Shown: piece by piece, positions 11,942 to 25,230 of the stretch
How positions within the stretch are numbered: position 1 is the first letter of the stretch
Layout of the letters: every line of letters starts with the position of its first letter
Origin: Epiperipatus broadwayi
Lineage: Eukaryota; Onychophora; Udeonychophora; Euonychophora; Peripatidae
NCBI GenBank assembly: GCA_028023455.1
Contig: JAQFVV010006231.1
Span: forward strand, 9,562,036 to 9,626,035
Reading direction: 5' to 3'
Length of the DNA: 64,000 nt
Program-made: the position numbers and the translations under genes
The notes under the pieces: model-generated
Seen by the model: the letters and a program-made list of their open reading frames with translations, nothing else
Told to the model about the DNA's origin: nothing
The model's database searches: none

Positions 11942-13904
11942 AAATAATATTAAATCTGTAAATCATCTAATGTAATTTCTAGTTACATTACCAAATGAAT
12001 AAAAAATTAAAACAATCACCACAGGACATTATTTTGGACACCAATACTTATCTATCACTTTTGAAGATTATCAAAATCCTCAAAACAACATCATTCTTAT
12101 TTAAATACCTCTTATATGATCTATTTAGCAGTAAAATCTGAATATGGAATTTAATGGAATTTTTTAAATAAAGCCTATTTACATGCATGAAACTCATTTT
12201 TCCATAAAAAATATTGCATGAACAAGTAAATATCTAAACATATAATAAACAACTAGTGTCATTTCTATCAATATATATATAAAATTATTTGAAATATTTA
12301 ATTTTAAAAGCATTATTTTCTTTTTATTTCTATACATTGCTACATAATGAAAAAATCAAATCAATTACTTAGGATGCAGGTATTTAATTAATTTCATATA
12401 TATTTTTACGTTATTGCTAATTGTTTATTATACATAGATATTTACTTTTTCATGAAGGATACTTTGTGAAGAAATGAGTATTATCTAACTCTTGTGATGC
12501 TTGTAAATAGGCTTTACTAAAATAATAACATTATGTTACATATTCAAGTGTAAACATCAAATAGTTACTTAGCGATATGTTGATATAAATGTAACTATCA
12601 AAAAATGCCATTCATCTTTTAAGCTAATTGTCTGAAATATAGGTTTTATGGAGATTTATTTTATCATCTTGTTGCAACATATAAAATAAAATAGAAAATA
12701 TGGTAGATGGTATTTTGAAGATTTAATATTACTTCAATTAATTTGATATATAGTAACAAAGCAGTTTGGAGGCACTATAACATAATAATAGAAAAACACT
12801 CTTTATAAAAAACAATAATTTGAATCAAAAGTTTAAATCTACCTTATTAATAAATTCAAAAATTGTAACCTAGAAGATGTCAGATATAATTAAATTCACA
12901 GATTAACCGTGATATGACTAAAAAATATTGAATGATCCTATATTATTGACCTTCCCAGAATGTACATGATTATCCAATTATTTTGAATCAATGACAATTT
13001 TAATGTTGATTTTCTAATCACAAAAATATAATCAATCTATTTTAAATCTGATTATCTAAAAACTCTATTAAAGTAATTGATTACAACATTTTAGCTGGAA
13101 TACAGTTTCTAAACTTCACTAGGTTTCAGAACTAGTTTTTTTAAAATGCTTTTTCACAATACAACAAGAAAAAAAAATCTTGACGGTTGCTTCAACACCA
13201 GATGCCATCAAAAAAAGTTAAGATTATTTACATACATGTTAAACAAAGTCTAGTTCTAAAATTAAAACTCAACCCATCCCTTCTGGTACTTGAAGCATAT
13301 AATGTTCTGAATGACTACTTGATTATGTAGTAGAAATACAAAATTATAGTAATTAATAAAACAGATGTCAATCATTATATATATACACTAAACATAAATT
13401 TTAATCTATAATATGTTTACTATATAAATTCAAACTCTCAGTATTATTATACAAATCAGAACTTCATGTTAAAACAATTAATCAAGAATCAAACATAATG
13501 ATAAAACATGTTTTGCTATACACCACATTAATTATTAAAAACTTCTTGATCTCATGATTTACTTTATTACACTGTTTTGTTATAATTATAACTATATTTA
13601 GAGCTAGCCAGAGGGTGGTGCAAACAGTGTGATAGCACAAGACCTCACATTCATCAACGTCTTGAGCCTGCATGATTTACATCTTTTGTAAAAATCAAAA
13701 ATAAAGCACTAAACTAACTACACTTCTTACTTTTTTTTCTTGCCAAAACTCTAAAATTGTTTGGCCCTATAACGATTATCACATGCGAAGTAATACAATT
13801 GTAGAAGCCCTGTTTATGTGATGCCACAGAATTTTCAGCTATGTATAACATGTATACTTAATATTAGTCTTAGTAGTACACTTTCCCACCTTTTTTGCTA
13901 CTTA
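11942..13904. other. AT-rich DNA, one weak exon-like patch
   Basis: Mostly featureless. A GC-richer patch at 13605-13673 reads on the minus strand as DVDECEVLCYHTVC, reminiscent of the start of a calcium-binding EGF domain, with a CAG just upstream that could be a splice acceptor. The cysteine spacing is short for the family and the frame soon becomes AT-rich. It is not called as a gene. Confidence 0.4.
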
Positions 13905-14060
13905 TAATAAGCCTGGAAAGCAACAATAGTTGTCAGATGACAGTGCTCAATAAATCCTAATCCCTATTCTGTGCTCTCCTTAGCAAAATCTCCAGACTAG
14001 TTTCAAGTTTATGGCTCTCATCACTGAGGATATTTGAATGTTTTGCAATGATCTGGTCAT
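13905..14060 (-). repeat. Dispersed repeat family A, copy 2 (inverted)
   Basis: The reverse complement carries the family's shared core: CCTCAGTGATGAGAGCCATA, then AAACTAGTCTGGAGATTTTG, then GAATAGGGATTAGGATTTAT. This matches the copies near 5466, 38208 and 53638. The ends are approximate. Confidence 0.55.
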
Positions 14061-15280
14061 GTTAACATGAAATCAACATAAGTCAAGAATGAGTATCTTC
14101 TAGCAATTTTATCTATTGAATCAGAAGTGGCAATAAAACATTCAAGAAAATAAAAGATAATTTTTTGCATTGTGTATTTTATTTTGTTTTCTCATATACT
14201 GATTCAATAAAATTGCACAGAGTTCTATTTGTAATTTATAAATAATACTAAATACGTAATTACTTATACATTATAATTATCAATTTGTGCAATTTTACTG
14301 CATCAATATTTGAATTAAACAAAATACATATAATGCAAAAATTATATTTTATTTTACAATGAGAATCGTTCTTGACTTGATTTATATTAATTGTAAAGCA
14401 ATATATCTATATCTGCAATAAAGCAATAATTTTTTTAAATATCTGTTTTTATCATGTATAAAATACCCCCCCCCCCCACACACATATAAAAACACTGCAC
14501 CGGGCTCCACTTTTTTTCGGATTGGCTCTCACTGTATTCCTTACTTCAATTTTTTTTATAACAACTTACGTTAATTTACTAATTTTTCGTGAAAAGCTAA
14601 TTCACTCACAGCTGTAATGGTCTATGAACTTTCTTAATAACACTGTGGTTTATTTCAATGAAAGTTTTGCATTTTATAACCAATTTAATTTCCTTCAAAC
14701 AACTGCATATCATTTTTAAATTTCACACAGTATATGTACATATATATATACACACAGAGTAATACCACATGATAAAGTAATCAAAAATATTTTAAAATTG
14801 CATGCAAATTCAAAGCAATTTAATCAATTAAATATGACACCAGCTTTTATTCCAAATAACCTGATTAATAAATTCCCTTCCCTGCCCAATCCGAGTATAA
14901 TTAGCAAGTCTTTCCGTGCCACTTATTCCTTGGAACCATTTCCTATAATGTGAAATGCATCATATAATTTTATTCTTTAAAAATGTTTCAGTAAAATTAA
15001 TGAACATTTAGTTGATCAATTATAAGATCTCAGTCTTCAACTCTAGACTTTTCCATGCTGCAGTCATTTAAATTGAGTGAAAAGAACAAGTACAAACTTT
15101 GTCAGTTTAATTCTATTCTAAAATCATCAAAAAAAAAAAAAAAAAAAGACAAACAAAATAAAAAAAACTAACGAGGTATTAACTGAAACAATTTTTTTTA
15201 CAAAGAAATCCTTAAATAAATGAAATCATTTATTTTTTTAAGTTTTCTATTTGCAATGGAAAATCATCATCACCAAATAT
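14061..15280. other. AT-rich DNA with poly-C and poly-A tracts
   Basis: Contains a C homopolymer followed by CA repeats (about 14466-14484) and a long A-run (about 15129-15147). The patch at 14495-14595 is GC-richer and keeps several CpGs; no coding frame was identified in it. Confidence 0.5.
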
Positions 15281-15681
15281 GCTAGATGCGATATGTTGGA
15301 CTATTTCCATCATCTACAAGTAAATGCTGAATATATAGAAAATTTTAAACTTTCCAAATACAAACAACTTGTTAGTAATAACACACAAATAGACAACACA
15401 GGTTAGTAATTACACAAGGTTTCGAATAGTATTATTCTCCACTCTTCTTCAGGTGTAGCTGGCTTATATGCACAGTGACAATATTCGCTTAGAAGTTGAA
15501 CTCGCATCAGAAGAAGAGCGGAGAATAATACTACTCGAAACGGTGTGTAATTACTAACCTGTGTTGTCTATTTGTGTGTTATTACTAACAAGTTTTTTGT
15601 ATTAGTTTAAACAAAGTTTGAAATTTTCTATACATTCAACATTCATTCATAGATGATAGAAATAGTCCAACATATCACATC
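15281..15681. repeat. Fold-back repeat with about 170-bp arms
   Basis: Left arm 15281-15451 pairs with right arm 15508-15681. The arms share GATATGTTGGACTATTTCCA / TGGAAATAGTCCAACATATC-type ends (right arm AGAAATAGTCCAACATATC) and near-identical inner parts (GGTTAGTAATTACACA against TGTGTAATTACTAACC). The 56-bp centre (15452-15507) is GC-richer. It has no open reading frame. It is probably a non-autonomous fold-back element. Confidence 0.88.
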
Positions 15682-17655
15682 TAATAATATACCATCATCA
15701 CAAACCTTCAGACCAAATATGCTATTCCAATTTCAAAAGAAAAAAAGGAAACAAACATTCTTATTGAGTTTTGCGATGTTTATACAAATCAAGTGAACCA
15801 CGAATGCACCTACTTATAGAGAATACTGGTCCACATATATATATATACTGTCATTTAATTTCTTATGTAGCACACATTTCCACCAAGCAATCATTATTAG
15901 ACTTCTTTATAATGACTTTGGGATAATCTTTTACAATATAAACATGATCTGCTTTCCCAACAACAGAAAGTATAATTGATAAAAATATGTTTCTAATATT
16001 CGCTTTTTAAATAAAATAACTAATATGCGTTTACATCATAATAACCTTAAAAAAAAATACCGAGTTTTATTATGGATGTTCGTTTCTTATCAAATGAGCT
16101 GTTTTATAATATTTTGTTAATCAGTTTCCTACATTTTTTTTCACTTTAAATCACCCTCCCCTCCAGTTAAAAAAGTATCCATAAGAATCTTTTCTAAATA
16201 AATATTAGAATCAAACAGAAAAAGAAACAACAGATTAAAGCTTTCCTCTCTCCTATATCTGTTATTTTCATAAAATATTTAATTCCACAAATATTTTTAA
16301 TTTCAACAATATCTCTAATAATCATCTTTTTTTTTTCACCTCTCATCCTCCTTCTTAACATATACATTAATACAACAAATTTTTCTCCTTAAATGAGTTT
16401 TTAAGATCAATAAAAACAACAGTTAACACATGACTAAATGAGTCTCAAAAATAACTTTATTTTTTTTAATAAGATGTCAGATAGATAACATGATATTACA
16501 ATTACAAATAAATAACTGTTCATAAGTGAGTTGTTATTGTCATAATAATTTATTCTCGCATTTCAATATTTAACACTGCAATTTTTTTCCTAAGTATAAA
16601 TTACTCATAAAATATAACCAGAATACTTAAAAATATGAGTAAATCACCAACTAACATTTATTCAGATAAATGGTCACTAATGTGACTTCGCTTGAGTTTA
16701 TGGTAACTCACTATTATAAAATAATGACTAGATAATTAAAAGCAAAAAAAAAAAGAAGAGATATTAACGCAGTGATGTACATAAAAAGATGTAAATTCTA
16801 TAGAGAAGTCAGAAAACGCTAAGCTGTTTTCAAGATTTTTTTTCTGTTATATATAGATTTGTAATTTTTCCCATCTCTAGTATGGGATAAAAATACAGGG
16901 TATATAATGTAAACCACATATCTTTCTTTGTTTAAAATCTGTCTTTTCTTGCTCTATCCTATGTATGTGGTACTAAGTATTGTTTTGTAAATTTATAGTT
17001 CAATAAAGCCTTTTGAAACTAAATCTCTTAGCTACACTTCAACCTGATTGTTACAAATCTAAAATCCTCAAATACTATTTTCTATTACTCTCTGATAAAA
17101 TCCCAATTTATAACAGAAAATGTAATGGTTACTCACATTCTGATTATCATCTTAACTCATTCAAGTATAGAAATTCAAATGAATTCTCACCAGTTTCTTG
17201 AGGCATACATTTTTAAAATAATATTCTTTAGTTCAAATTTAATTTTTTTTTTTTGTTTCAACAAAGGCTCCTAATCTTGCAAAATAATAATAATCATCAC
17301 ACTTTATAAAACTTTAATCTGACAAATATTGATTCAGACAACATATTGAAATATTCTATAAATGAACAATAAGTTATTATATTTAAATTATTATTAATAA
17401 ATACTTTTTAATATTTATAAAAAAGCTAACAAGTCTTACTTAAAAAAAAAATCCTATTGAGATCAATGTAACCTGCAATTTGCTCAATGAAAGATTAATG
17501 ATTTAATAAAAAAAAAAAGATTTATCTCTTAAGAATTCTTTCTCATTTACAAGATTAATGATTTAGCAATCAGACTCATGGAAATCATGGGATCCCATTC
17601 AGTTGCTATAATTTAGATTCAGAATTTTTTTTTTCAGATTCCAATCATGCTTACA
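15682..17655. other. AT-rich DNA, no gene seen
   Basis: Short microsatellites and homopolymer runs only. A 62-residue open frame at 17013-17201 has the composition expected of chance AT-rich sequence. Confidence 0.5.
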
Positions 17656-17674
17656 ATTTTTCTTTCAGGTAAGT
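17656..17674 (+). other. Possible recursive splice site (ratchet point)
   Basis: A pyrimidine-rich stretch (TTTTTCTTTCAG) runs directly into GTAAGT, so a good 3' splice site and a consensus 5' splice site abut at 17668/17669. This is the known form of recursive splice sites inside long introns of animals. No exons of a host gene are identified, so it may equally be chance in AT-rich sequence. Confidence 0.25.
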
Positions 17675-17707
17675 CAGATTAGAAACAATTCAGCTGATAT
17701 AAAGTGG

Positions 17708-17860
17708 ATTCATAGAAATCAATCATCACTTAGACAATCCCAGTATCAATAACAATCAACAATCTCAATCTGTTGTCAAAGCAACCTCCTTTTAACAATT
17801 AAGATTGTTGATTGTTATTGATAGTGAGATTGATTACGTATTGACCAATTTCTATGAATT
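17708..17860. repeat. Small fold-back repeat, about 65-bp arms
   Basis: Left arm 17708-17773 and right arm 17796-17860. The core TATCAATAACAATCAACAAT is mirrored exactly by ATTGTTGATTGTTATTGATA, and ATTCATAGAAAT at the outer left is mirrored by ATTTCTATGAAT at the outer right. The centre is about 22 bp. Confidence 0.85.
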
Positions 17861-20800
17861 TATTTATAAACCTATGTAGCCTTAAGCATTATTACAATTA
17901 TTATAAAATGGGTTACAACTTTAGAGTAGAACTGTTGAGATCAATAGAATGCCAACCAGTGAGAAACTACTCCATTAATGATTAATTATTATTATTTGAT
18001 CAGAGGATCTATAACAAAGTTATTCAACAGGTTTATGAAGTTACAAAATCTACTATCACAATTTATATTACAAATATATTAACAAAAGTCAATAAAGATT
18101 TACATTTCCAATGGATTCACATATGAAGAACATATCCAAACCTCTATGTACATGATACGTTTTTAATATGCAAGTACAGTATGTACATTCACTTATATAC
18201 ATATGTATAATGAAAATACTTTATAACATGGTTACTATTAACCACACATTTCAATAACTATACTATGGTTTGGAATCATATGTCACACACAAAAAAGAAA
18301 TATTATCATATTAATTAAGCAAAAATCTTTGTTACTAGTTATCTTCATAATATTTGTGTTTAAATAGAGACTAATGTTAAATCTCACGTGAAAGTTGTGG
18401 TGCTCATTTAAAAAAAAAAGAAAGTCTTTTCTGAAAACCAGATTTTCTGTCAGAATAAATTATCTTTATACATTTTTGTGTATGCTTTTGATCAATTTAT
18501 AGATAGTAATTTAAATTTTACTATAACTATTTTTCAAATGCATAAAAATTTCCATTGTAATGCCAATACTAAAATTTTCAAAATATTATTACAGATCAAA
18601 TTTAAATAAAAATCATTTGGTTTAGTTTTTTAAACAATAAAAACACTGATATCAAGTCCCACTGAACAAAGAATTTGTATACTGTATATAAGTATGAATA
18701 GTTTATGAAACTAAACTTTATATATGTTGCATTTACATATGATTAACAAGTCCTATATTATAAATTTAAATATTTGGAAGGCAGTCTCTTATTGGTATAT
18801 TTATTTATTAGTTAGGAGAAAGTAATAACTAAAGTCATAACTCATCTCTAATTTAATTGGTAATAATTGGTCATTGATCACACAATTTATTTCTTATTCA
18901 CTGGAAAAAAAATACAGTACTACTTAAAATAAAAATAAACAAGATAAAAAAACAAAAACTTCATATGAATCACTGTTAATTAGCATCCTCTCTTCAAGAT
19001 TTCTGGAGAATAATGTACACTTTAAAATAAATAGGCACATAAGTACAACTTTCTTTTTTTGTAATATCTAGATCTATCTTATGTTTTACATATGAATGTC
19101 AATATGCTGTCAGATAGACTTTAGAGCTAAATCGTTTACAGGCCACTTTTTAAAGCATAAATACTTTTTTGAGTATTAAATTCAATTATTGTATTAAAAC
19201 ATTATGTAATCTAAATTATTTTTCTTAAAATAAATAATTAAATGTGTTTATTGCTTGAGAATTTATAAGAAAGTTTGAGTGCCAGATGAATTAATCCAAG
19301 GACTTTGTACTCCAGAATCTGACACTGTATTAAATCACACAGGGCATTTTCCTTTATTAACTTCAATAATAATAATATATAAAAATATTCTGATCTTTGC
19401 TTGGAAAAGCAACATTCGTATAAAAAAAAATTGTTTAAATTCTTTTATTGAGTATACCATGAGAAAGCTCCAATACAGTATTTGAATAAAGAAACAAAAA
19501 TTCTAAATAGAGTTAATGGTTTTTGGATGCTTATAACTTTGGTTATTGAGCATATAAAACACTGTCTATAAAACCATTTACTTTGCAATATCTTAATATT
19601 TGCTTGTCATATTACACAATATATACCTATCTAACAGTTCCACTTTTTGCCATTCATTCCAACTGCTATCTTATTATTACTTGTCAACAGTAGCAATTCA
19701 ATTTCTCAGTGCAAGATCGAAGAAAAAAGCCATATAAGATAGCCATTTTATGTTAATTTTTGTTTTTAACACATGTTGTCCTTGCTTATTAATTATGATT
19801 TAGTAAACTACAACAGTTAAAGTAATTTTTGCTGTGGTCTTTTTGCTCTCATTTCCTCTACTATCTGGCAGAAGGAATAAAAAACATTTTAAAATCCAGG
19901 TGACAAAAAAGGATTGAAAGTTTATCTGTCATTTGGTTTGAATCAAACATTCAAAAATTTTTTGAATATCAAAATTACATATCCACAAATTGCAGACTGA
20001 TTTTGTCTCAGTGGCACAAACATTATCCTGAGCGACAAATGACATTAAACAGTTATATATTATGCAAAATTGCATTTAATATTCACTTGCAAATTAAGCT
20101 TTCTTGTTTAGCATATTTCAAATATATATAGAAAATATAAACATTTTCATCAATAATTATTAATTTCTATTTAAATGTTAAAATTCTAAAGTTATACTAA
20201 AAATTTATTGCATAATAAAAGAAATTTAACAATTGGAGTTGTTATTAAACAACTGTTTGATGCTTTAAATTTACACTATTTACATTGCTATTATTCATTC
20301 TGTACATATATAAACAAAAACTAAATAATCAGCAGCAGTTTTCTTATGATTTATAAGCTTGAAATTTATTATAAATTATAAATACAGTCATAAAAATAAA
20401 TTGAAATACAGATGGTTTTTTTAATCATATGCTATATGCATTCCTAAGTTTTGCCAGCAATAAAAGTACAACCACCTCTTACTGCATAAATTTTTAGAAG
20501 TGTAGCTAGAAGGCAAATAAATGATGTATAGTAACAGTTGCTTTAAAAAAGTATTCTCTAACATAACATATATACTCAACATTGTAATTATTTATCATTT
20601 AACAATAATTATAATAACTATAAATATCTTAGCAAATATACAGAAATTAGTTTGATAGACATCACCTTATCAAATTATTGTGTATTCAGTTACAAACAAA
20701 TGACCTCTAAATTATTGCCATTTTCTCAAATATTAATTCTCAAAATTACTATTGCCTATTATAGAAGTAAATTAAAACTACTTAATATTATGATTAACTT

Positions 20801-21407
20801 AAAATTTATGTCCAGCCTTAAATAAAGTGCCATTACCTAATCAAGCCTTTTTATAATAATCATAAATCTTACTGATGTATAAGACTCATTAAAGTTTACA
20901 ATATAGCTTTACTATTACATTTCTACTTATCACAATTTGTCTTCAGACAGATAAAGATATACATATGCAACTCCTATATTGAGATGTTAAAATTAAGTGA
21001 ATTAACAGCATGGCATGCTTGAGCAAACTCTGACTGATAATGATTAATGTCATAACCTGCTTATAGAATCTCATTACCTAATTATTCTAATATGCTTTTA
21101 GACAGATAATAAACCTTCTTGTAATAATTATAATTGTTTATTTAATAATTTTTTAGTAGCAAAAAACAAAAACAATAATGTATACATTTTGTAAAAAAAT
21201 ATAAATAATAGAAATCATCAAAAATGGAAATTTAATCCATTATGCTGTTATTTATTTAAATAATAAACAATTAATCAAATGGTATATGGTTCAAAAATTT
21301 ATAAGAATTTTGAACATCATAACTGTTAAAGCTGTAGCTGGAATTCATGGACTTGTGAGACCATCACTTCATGATTGTATAAAGTATACAATGTGCAATA
21401 AACTACC
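17861..21407. other. AT-rich DNA, no gene seen
   Basis: No recognisable gene, RNA or large repeat. Open frames here (such as 19279-19485) are short and compositionally like random AT-rich sequence. Confidence 0.55.
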
Positions 21408-24325
21408 AATGTTTGTGTAAATGATAAATATTTTTCTAATACATATATACAATTATGACAGACAAAAATAAATCATGGCCCTTATTCCCAGTAGGCTGTA
21501 AAGTCACCAACCAAGGCAGAAGTTTGTTGCCGAAGGCGGAGGGTGCTAAGAATCCCCTGATTGTGGAACCAGGCGGCCATTTGATGATTTTTTATTTAGG
21601 TACTTACAACTGCAGGTCACTTTCAAGTGAAGGAAGATTGCAAGAATTAGAAGAAGAATTGTCATATTAAATGGGACATTACTGGACTTTGTGAAGTTAG
21701 AAGAAAAGGTGAAGAGATGATTGATTAAAAAAGTTGACATGTACTCTATTATAAAGGCACAAATATCAAGTGGAGTAGGATTCATTATAAATAAAAAAGT
21801 GGAAGAACAACATTGTGGAGATTGATGGTGTAGCAGACAGAGTGGCAAGATTAGTTATACAACTTAATAGCAGATGCCAAATGCAGATAATTCAGGTTTA
21901 TGCCCCAACAAGTTCTCAAAGTGATGAAGTAGTAGAAGATTTTTATATGGATGCGCAAAAGGCTTTTGATCAGAGTAAACAACATTTTAAAATTGTTATG
22001 GGAGACTTTAATGCTAGAATTGGTAAACAAATGAAAGATGAAAGAGCTGTAGGTAATTTTGGTTATGGTAATAGAAATGAGAGAAAACATAGATAAGTGG
22101 AGTTTGCTGAAAAAGAAAAACTTTATATTATGAATTCTTTTTTTGAAAAAATATGTTAAAAGGAAATGGACATGGAAGCATCCCAATGAAGGTACAGCAG
22201 AATTGGATTATATTTTGACTAACAGAAAATACATACTTCAAGATTGTAATGTTCTTAATAAATTTAACAAAGGAAGTGATCATCGATTAGTAAGATGTAA
22301 GATACGTTAATGCAAAACTAAAGAGACAAAAATTATTAAGAAAAACAACTTTTATAGTTAATATTCCTAATCTTCAGAAACTTTCTAATGAATTTAAATT
22401 AGAACTTACAAATCCATTTCAAGTATTAGTAGATTTTGAACATGATTCAGATTTGAATGAAATTAATATGAAAATAACTGATACACTTTTAAAAACTGCA
22501 ACAAAGAAAGCTGGTAGAAAAAAACAGCAATTGATCAATAAAATTTCTACTGAGACTAGAGAATTTATGAAGAAAAGAAGGAATATGAAGATATACAAAA
22601 ATGATGCATTAAAAAGGATTGAATATCTTGAATTTTGTAAAATGGTATGGAAAAGAGTTGAAAATGATATAAGGAAGTATAACTGTGAATTAGCAAGGAA
22701 GGCTGTAGAAGAAATAAAAGTCTCAAGAATGTAAAAAAACATTTTGCTATTTGTAGGAAATTTATATCTGCAATAGGAAAAAAAAAGATGGAATTATTAC
22801 TAAAAAGAGAGATGACATTATGAAATGGGTAGAAGACTTATATAGTAATAAAGAACAAGTATCTCTTATTTCTATTACATCTTCTGAATTGCCCAGAATG
22901 TTAAATGAAGAAGTGAAACATGCAATTAAATGTATGAAGAAAGAAAAGACTCCAGGTAATGATGGAATTATAATTGATATATTAAAAGAAGCAGGTGAAG
23001 AATTAGAAATGCAGTAATAATATTAATATTTAAAAAAGGTGATAAAGAAGATATTAGAAACTACAGACCTATCAGCCTTTTATCAGTTTCATACAAAATT
23101 TTTACCACGATAAACTACATCTCGTCTACAAAGACCATTGGATTTCCACCAACCAAGGGAACAAGTTGGATTTAAAAGTGGTTTTAGTACAGTAGATCAT
23201 ATCCAGATATTGAGAGAAGTTATAGAAAAGACAAATGAATATGAATTGCCATTATGTTTTGGATTTGTAGATTATGAAAAGGCATTTGATTCTATAAACA
23301 TTTCTTCAGTGATTAAAGCATTGGATCATCAAGGTATAGATCCAGGATATTGTCATATTTTAAAGAATATTTATAAAAATGCAACAGCAACAATTAGATT
23401 ACATAATGATACTGGAAAAATCAACATTGAGAAAGGTGTAAGACAAGGTGACTCCATATCTCCAAAACTCTTTACAGCAGTGCTGCAAGAAGTATTTTGT
23501 GGATTAAAATGGGAAACTAAAGGAGTGAAAGTAAATGGAGAGTATTTAAGTCATTTAGATTTTGCAGATGATGTAGTTGTTTTTGCAAATAATGCTTCAG
23601 AGCTGCAGGAAATGTTGCAGGAGTTATCAGATGAAAGTAGGACTAAAGATAAATGTTAAAAAGACTAAAGTAATGTTTAATCGATTTGCTCAAAATATAA
23701 AAATAAAGATTGATTATGATGAATTAGAAGAAAGTTAACAGTTACAAATACCTTGGTCAGATTATTAATAGATGGAAACATAATAGATGAAATTAATCAT
23801 AGAATTAAACTTGGTTGGAATGCTTTTGACAGAAATAACTTGATACTAAAAGGAAATTTGCCTATGTGTTTGAAAAGGAAGGTTTTTAACAAATGTGTTT
23901 TACCAGTTTTTACTTATGGATCTGAGACTGGGACACTTAATAGAAGAGCAATACAGAGACTCCAAACCACTCAAAGAAGTATGGAGAGATGCATGTTGGG
24001 AATAACAAGAAAAGATTGAAAATGCATTGTATGGGTAAGAGAACAAACAGGTGTTACTGACCTCATTGAAAAAATTAAAAGATTGAAGTGGAGTTGGGCT
24101 GGATATATTGCTAGAAGAGATGATAATAGATGTACAATTGAAATCTTAAACTAGATTCCAAGATATTGTAAAACACCCAGCAAGAGACCACATGTGAGAT
24201 GGATGGATGACATAAGAAAGTGTGCAGGGGTGATGTGGAGAAGAGAAGCTAAAGATCGGAGATGGATTAAACTTGGAGAGACCTTCATCCTGCAGTGGAT
24301 TGATAATGGTTGATGATGATAAAAT
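21408..24325 (+). pseudogene. RTE-type LINE, near full length, disrupted
   Basis: Second-best copy of the 53-57 kb family. Similarity starts about 47 bp before the ATG (21455, MTDKNKSWPLFP) and runs to the C-terminal TFILQWIDNG followed by TGATGATGA at about 24310. Endonuclease motifs: LGTYNCRS (about 21597-21620), QVYAPTSS (21895-21918), VMGDFNARIG (21997-22026) and an ELDYILT block (about 22203-22223). RT motifs: TPGNDGI (22948-22971), [12 protein letters not shown] (23163-23198), FVDYEKAFDS (23263-23294), RQGDSISPKLF (23439-23472) and FADDVVVF (23559-23586). At least six stops or frameshifts, and a short deletion between 23010 and 23020 that removes the region before RT motif 2, leave seven separate open pieces. 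It is 5'-truncated relative to the full-length copy. No clear target-site duplication was found. Non-functional. Confidence 0.95.
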
Positions 24326-24990
24326 TAGAACAGATTTAGGAAAAAAGTCTACAGATGTTCACAACAACGAGCAAAAAAATAAATCAATAGAAGCCTTGTC
24401 TTTTCAGAGCATTCATTTTTTTCTTCTTATCGACATTTTGACTAATTTTGGATAAAGAACATTGAAAATAACCCCTAACAGTTTCTTAATAAAAATAATT
24501 TCAATTTTAATTAATGAGTGAGGAAAAAAATTAAGTAAAGAGTGTATACAATATAAGAATACACTATACTGGTTCACTTTTATTTAAAACCATCAGTATT
24601 AGTGAAATTCCTTATTTAGCCTCTTTTTACATCGACCAGCAATAATTTCTGTTATTTAATCAAGAATGTTAGGGTTTGCAAGTATATTTCTAACCTTCTT
24701 CATGGCTATTATAAAAATTGTCACAACAGCTCTTATAAACCACATTAGCATTGAAGAAATGATACTACTAAAATTTTGCCTGCCTATTTCTGTGAATCAT
24801 ATTTGTAATGTAATCCATTTTATGATCATAAAAAATTCTCATCATTAAATGCTGTTTCACAATCCCTGATTTAAAATTTTAATATGAAACCTTTTACTAC
24901 AAAATATACATGAAATTATATATTGTAGTTATATACATGTACATGTTGACATAAAAAAATATTTATATATTTATTTTAAATATACTTGGA
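24326..24990. other. AT-rich DNA, no gene seen
   Basis: Unassigned sequence between two LINE fragments. A 60-residue frame at 24666-24848 is not recognisable. Confidence 0.5.
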
Positions 24991-25210
24991 GTGAACAAAG
25001 ATCTGAATATGATAAAAATGAGAAAGATTAAATTTTTGGGTCATATTTTAAGACACGTTAGGTTTTCACAAAGCATTTTGGAAGGCAAAATTTTAGGAAG
25101 AAAATGAGAGCAGGCCAAAAATATCCTATCTTAAAAATTGCAGAAGATAGAACGATGTAGCCATGATGACAAGGCATTGTCTTTAGAAGCTGATGATATA
25201 TATATATATA
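24991..25210 (+). pseudogene. 3' end of a second LINE type
   Basis: One frame from 24991 reads MRKIKFLGHILRH then SILEGKILGRK before a stop at 25105. This is the pattern of the region after the RT domain in several non-LTR retrotransposons (R.L.F.GHI.RH ... ILEGK..G.R). In the RTE copies here the matching part reads RLKWSWAGHIARR, so this is a different LINE lineage. The fragment ends in GCTGATGATATATATATA, a short simple-repeat tail of the kind RTE-like elements carry. Only about 40 residues are readable. The 5' part is missing, as is usual for a 5'-truncated insertion. Non-functional. Confidence 0.65.
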
Positions 25211-25230
25211 CTATAAAAGAGAAAATTTAT

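Noticed and set aside
22419-22742. Long open frames opposite the RTE copies (also 21546-22186 and 55468-56463)
   Set aside because: They are antisense to the endonuclease-RT gene and rich in F, I, L and S, as expected from A-rich coding sequence read backwards.
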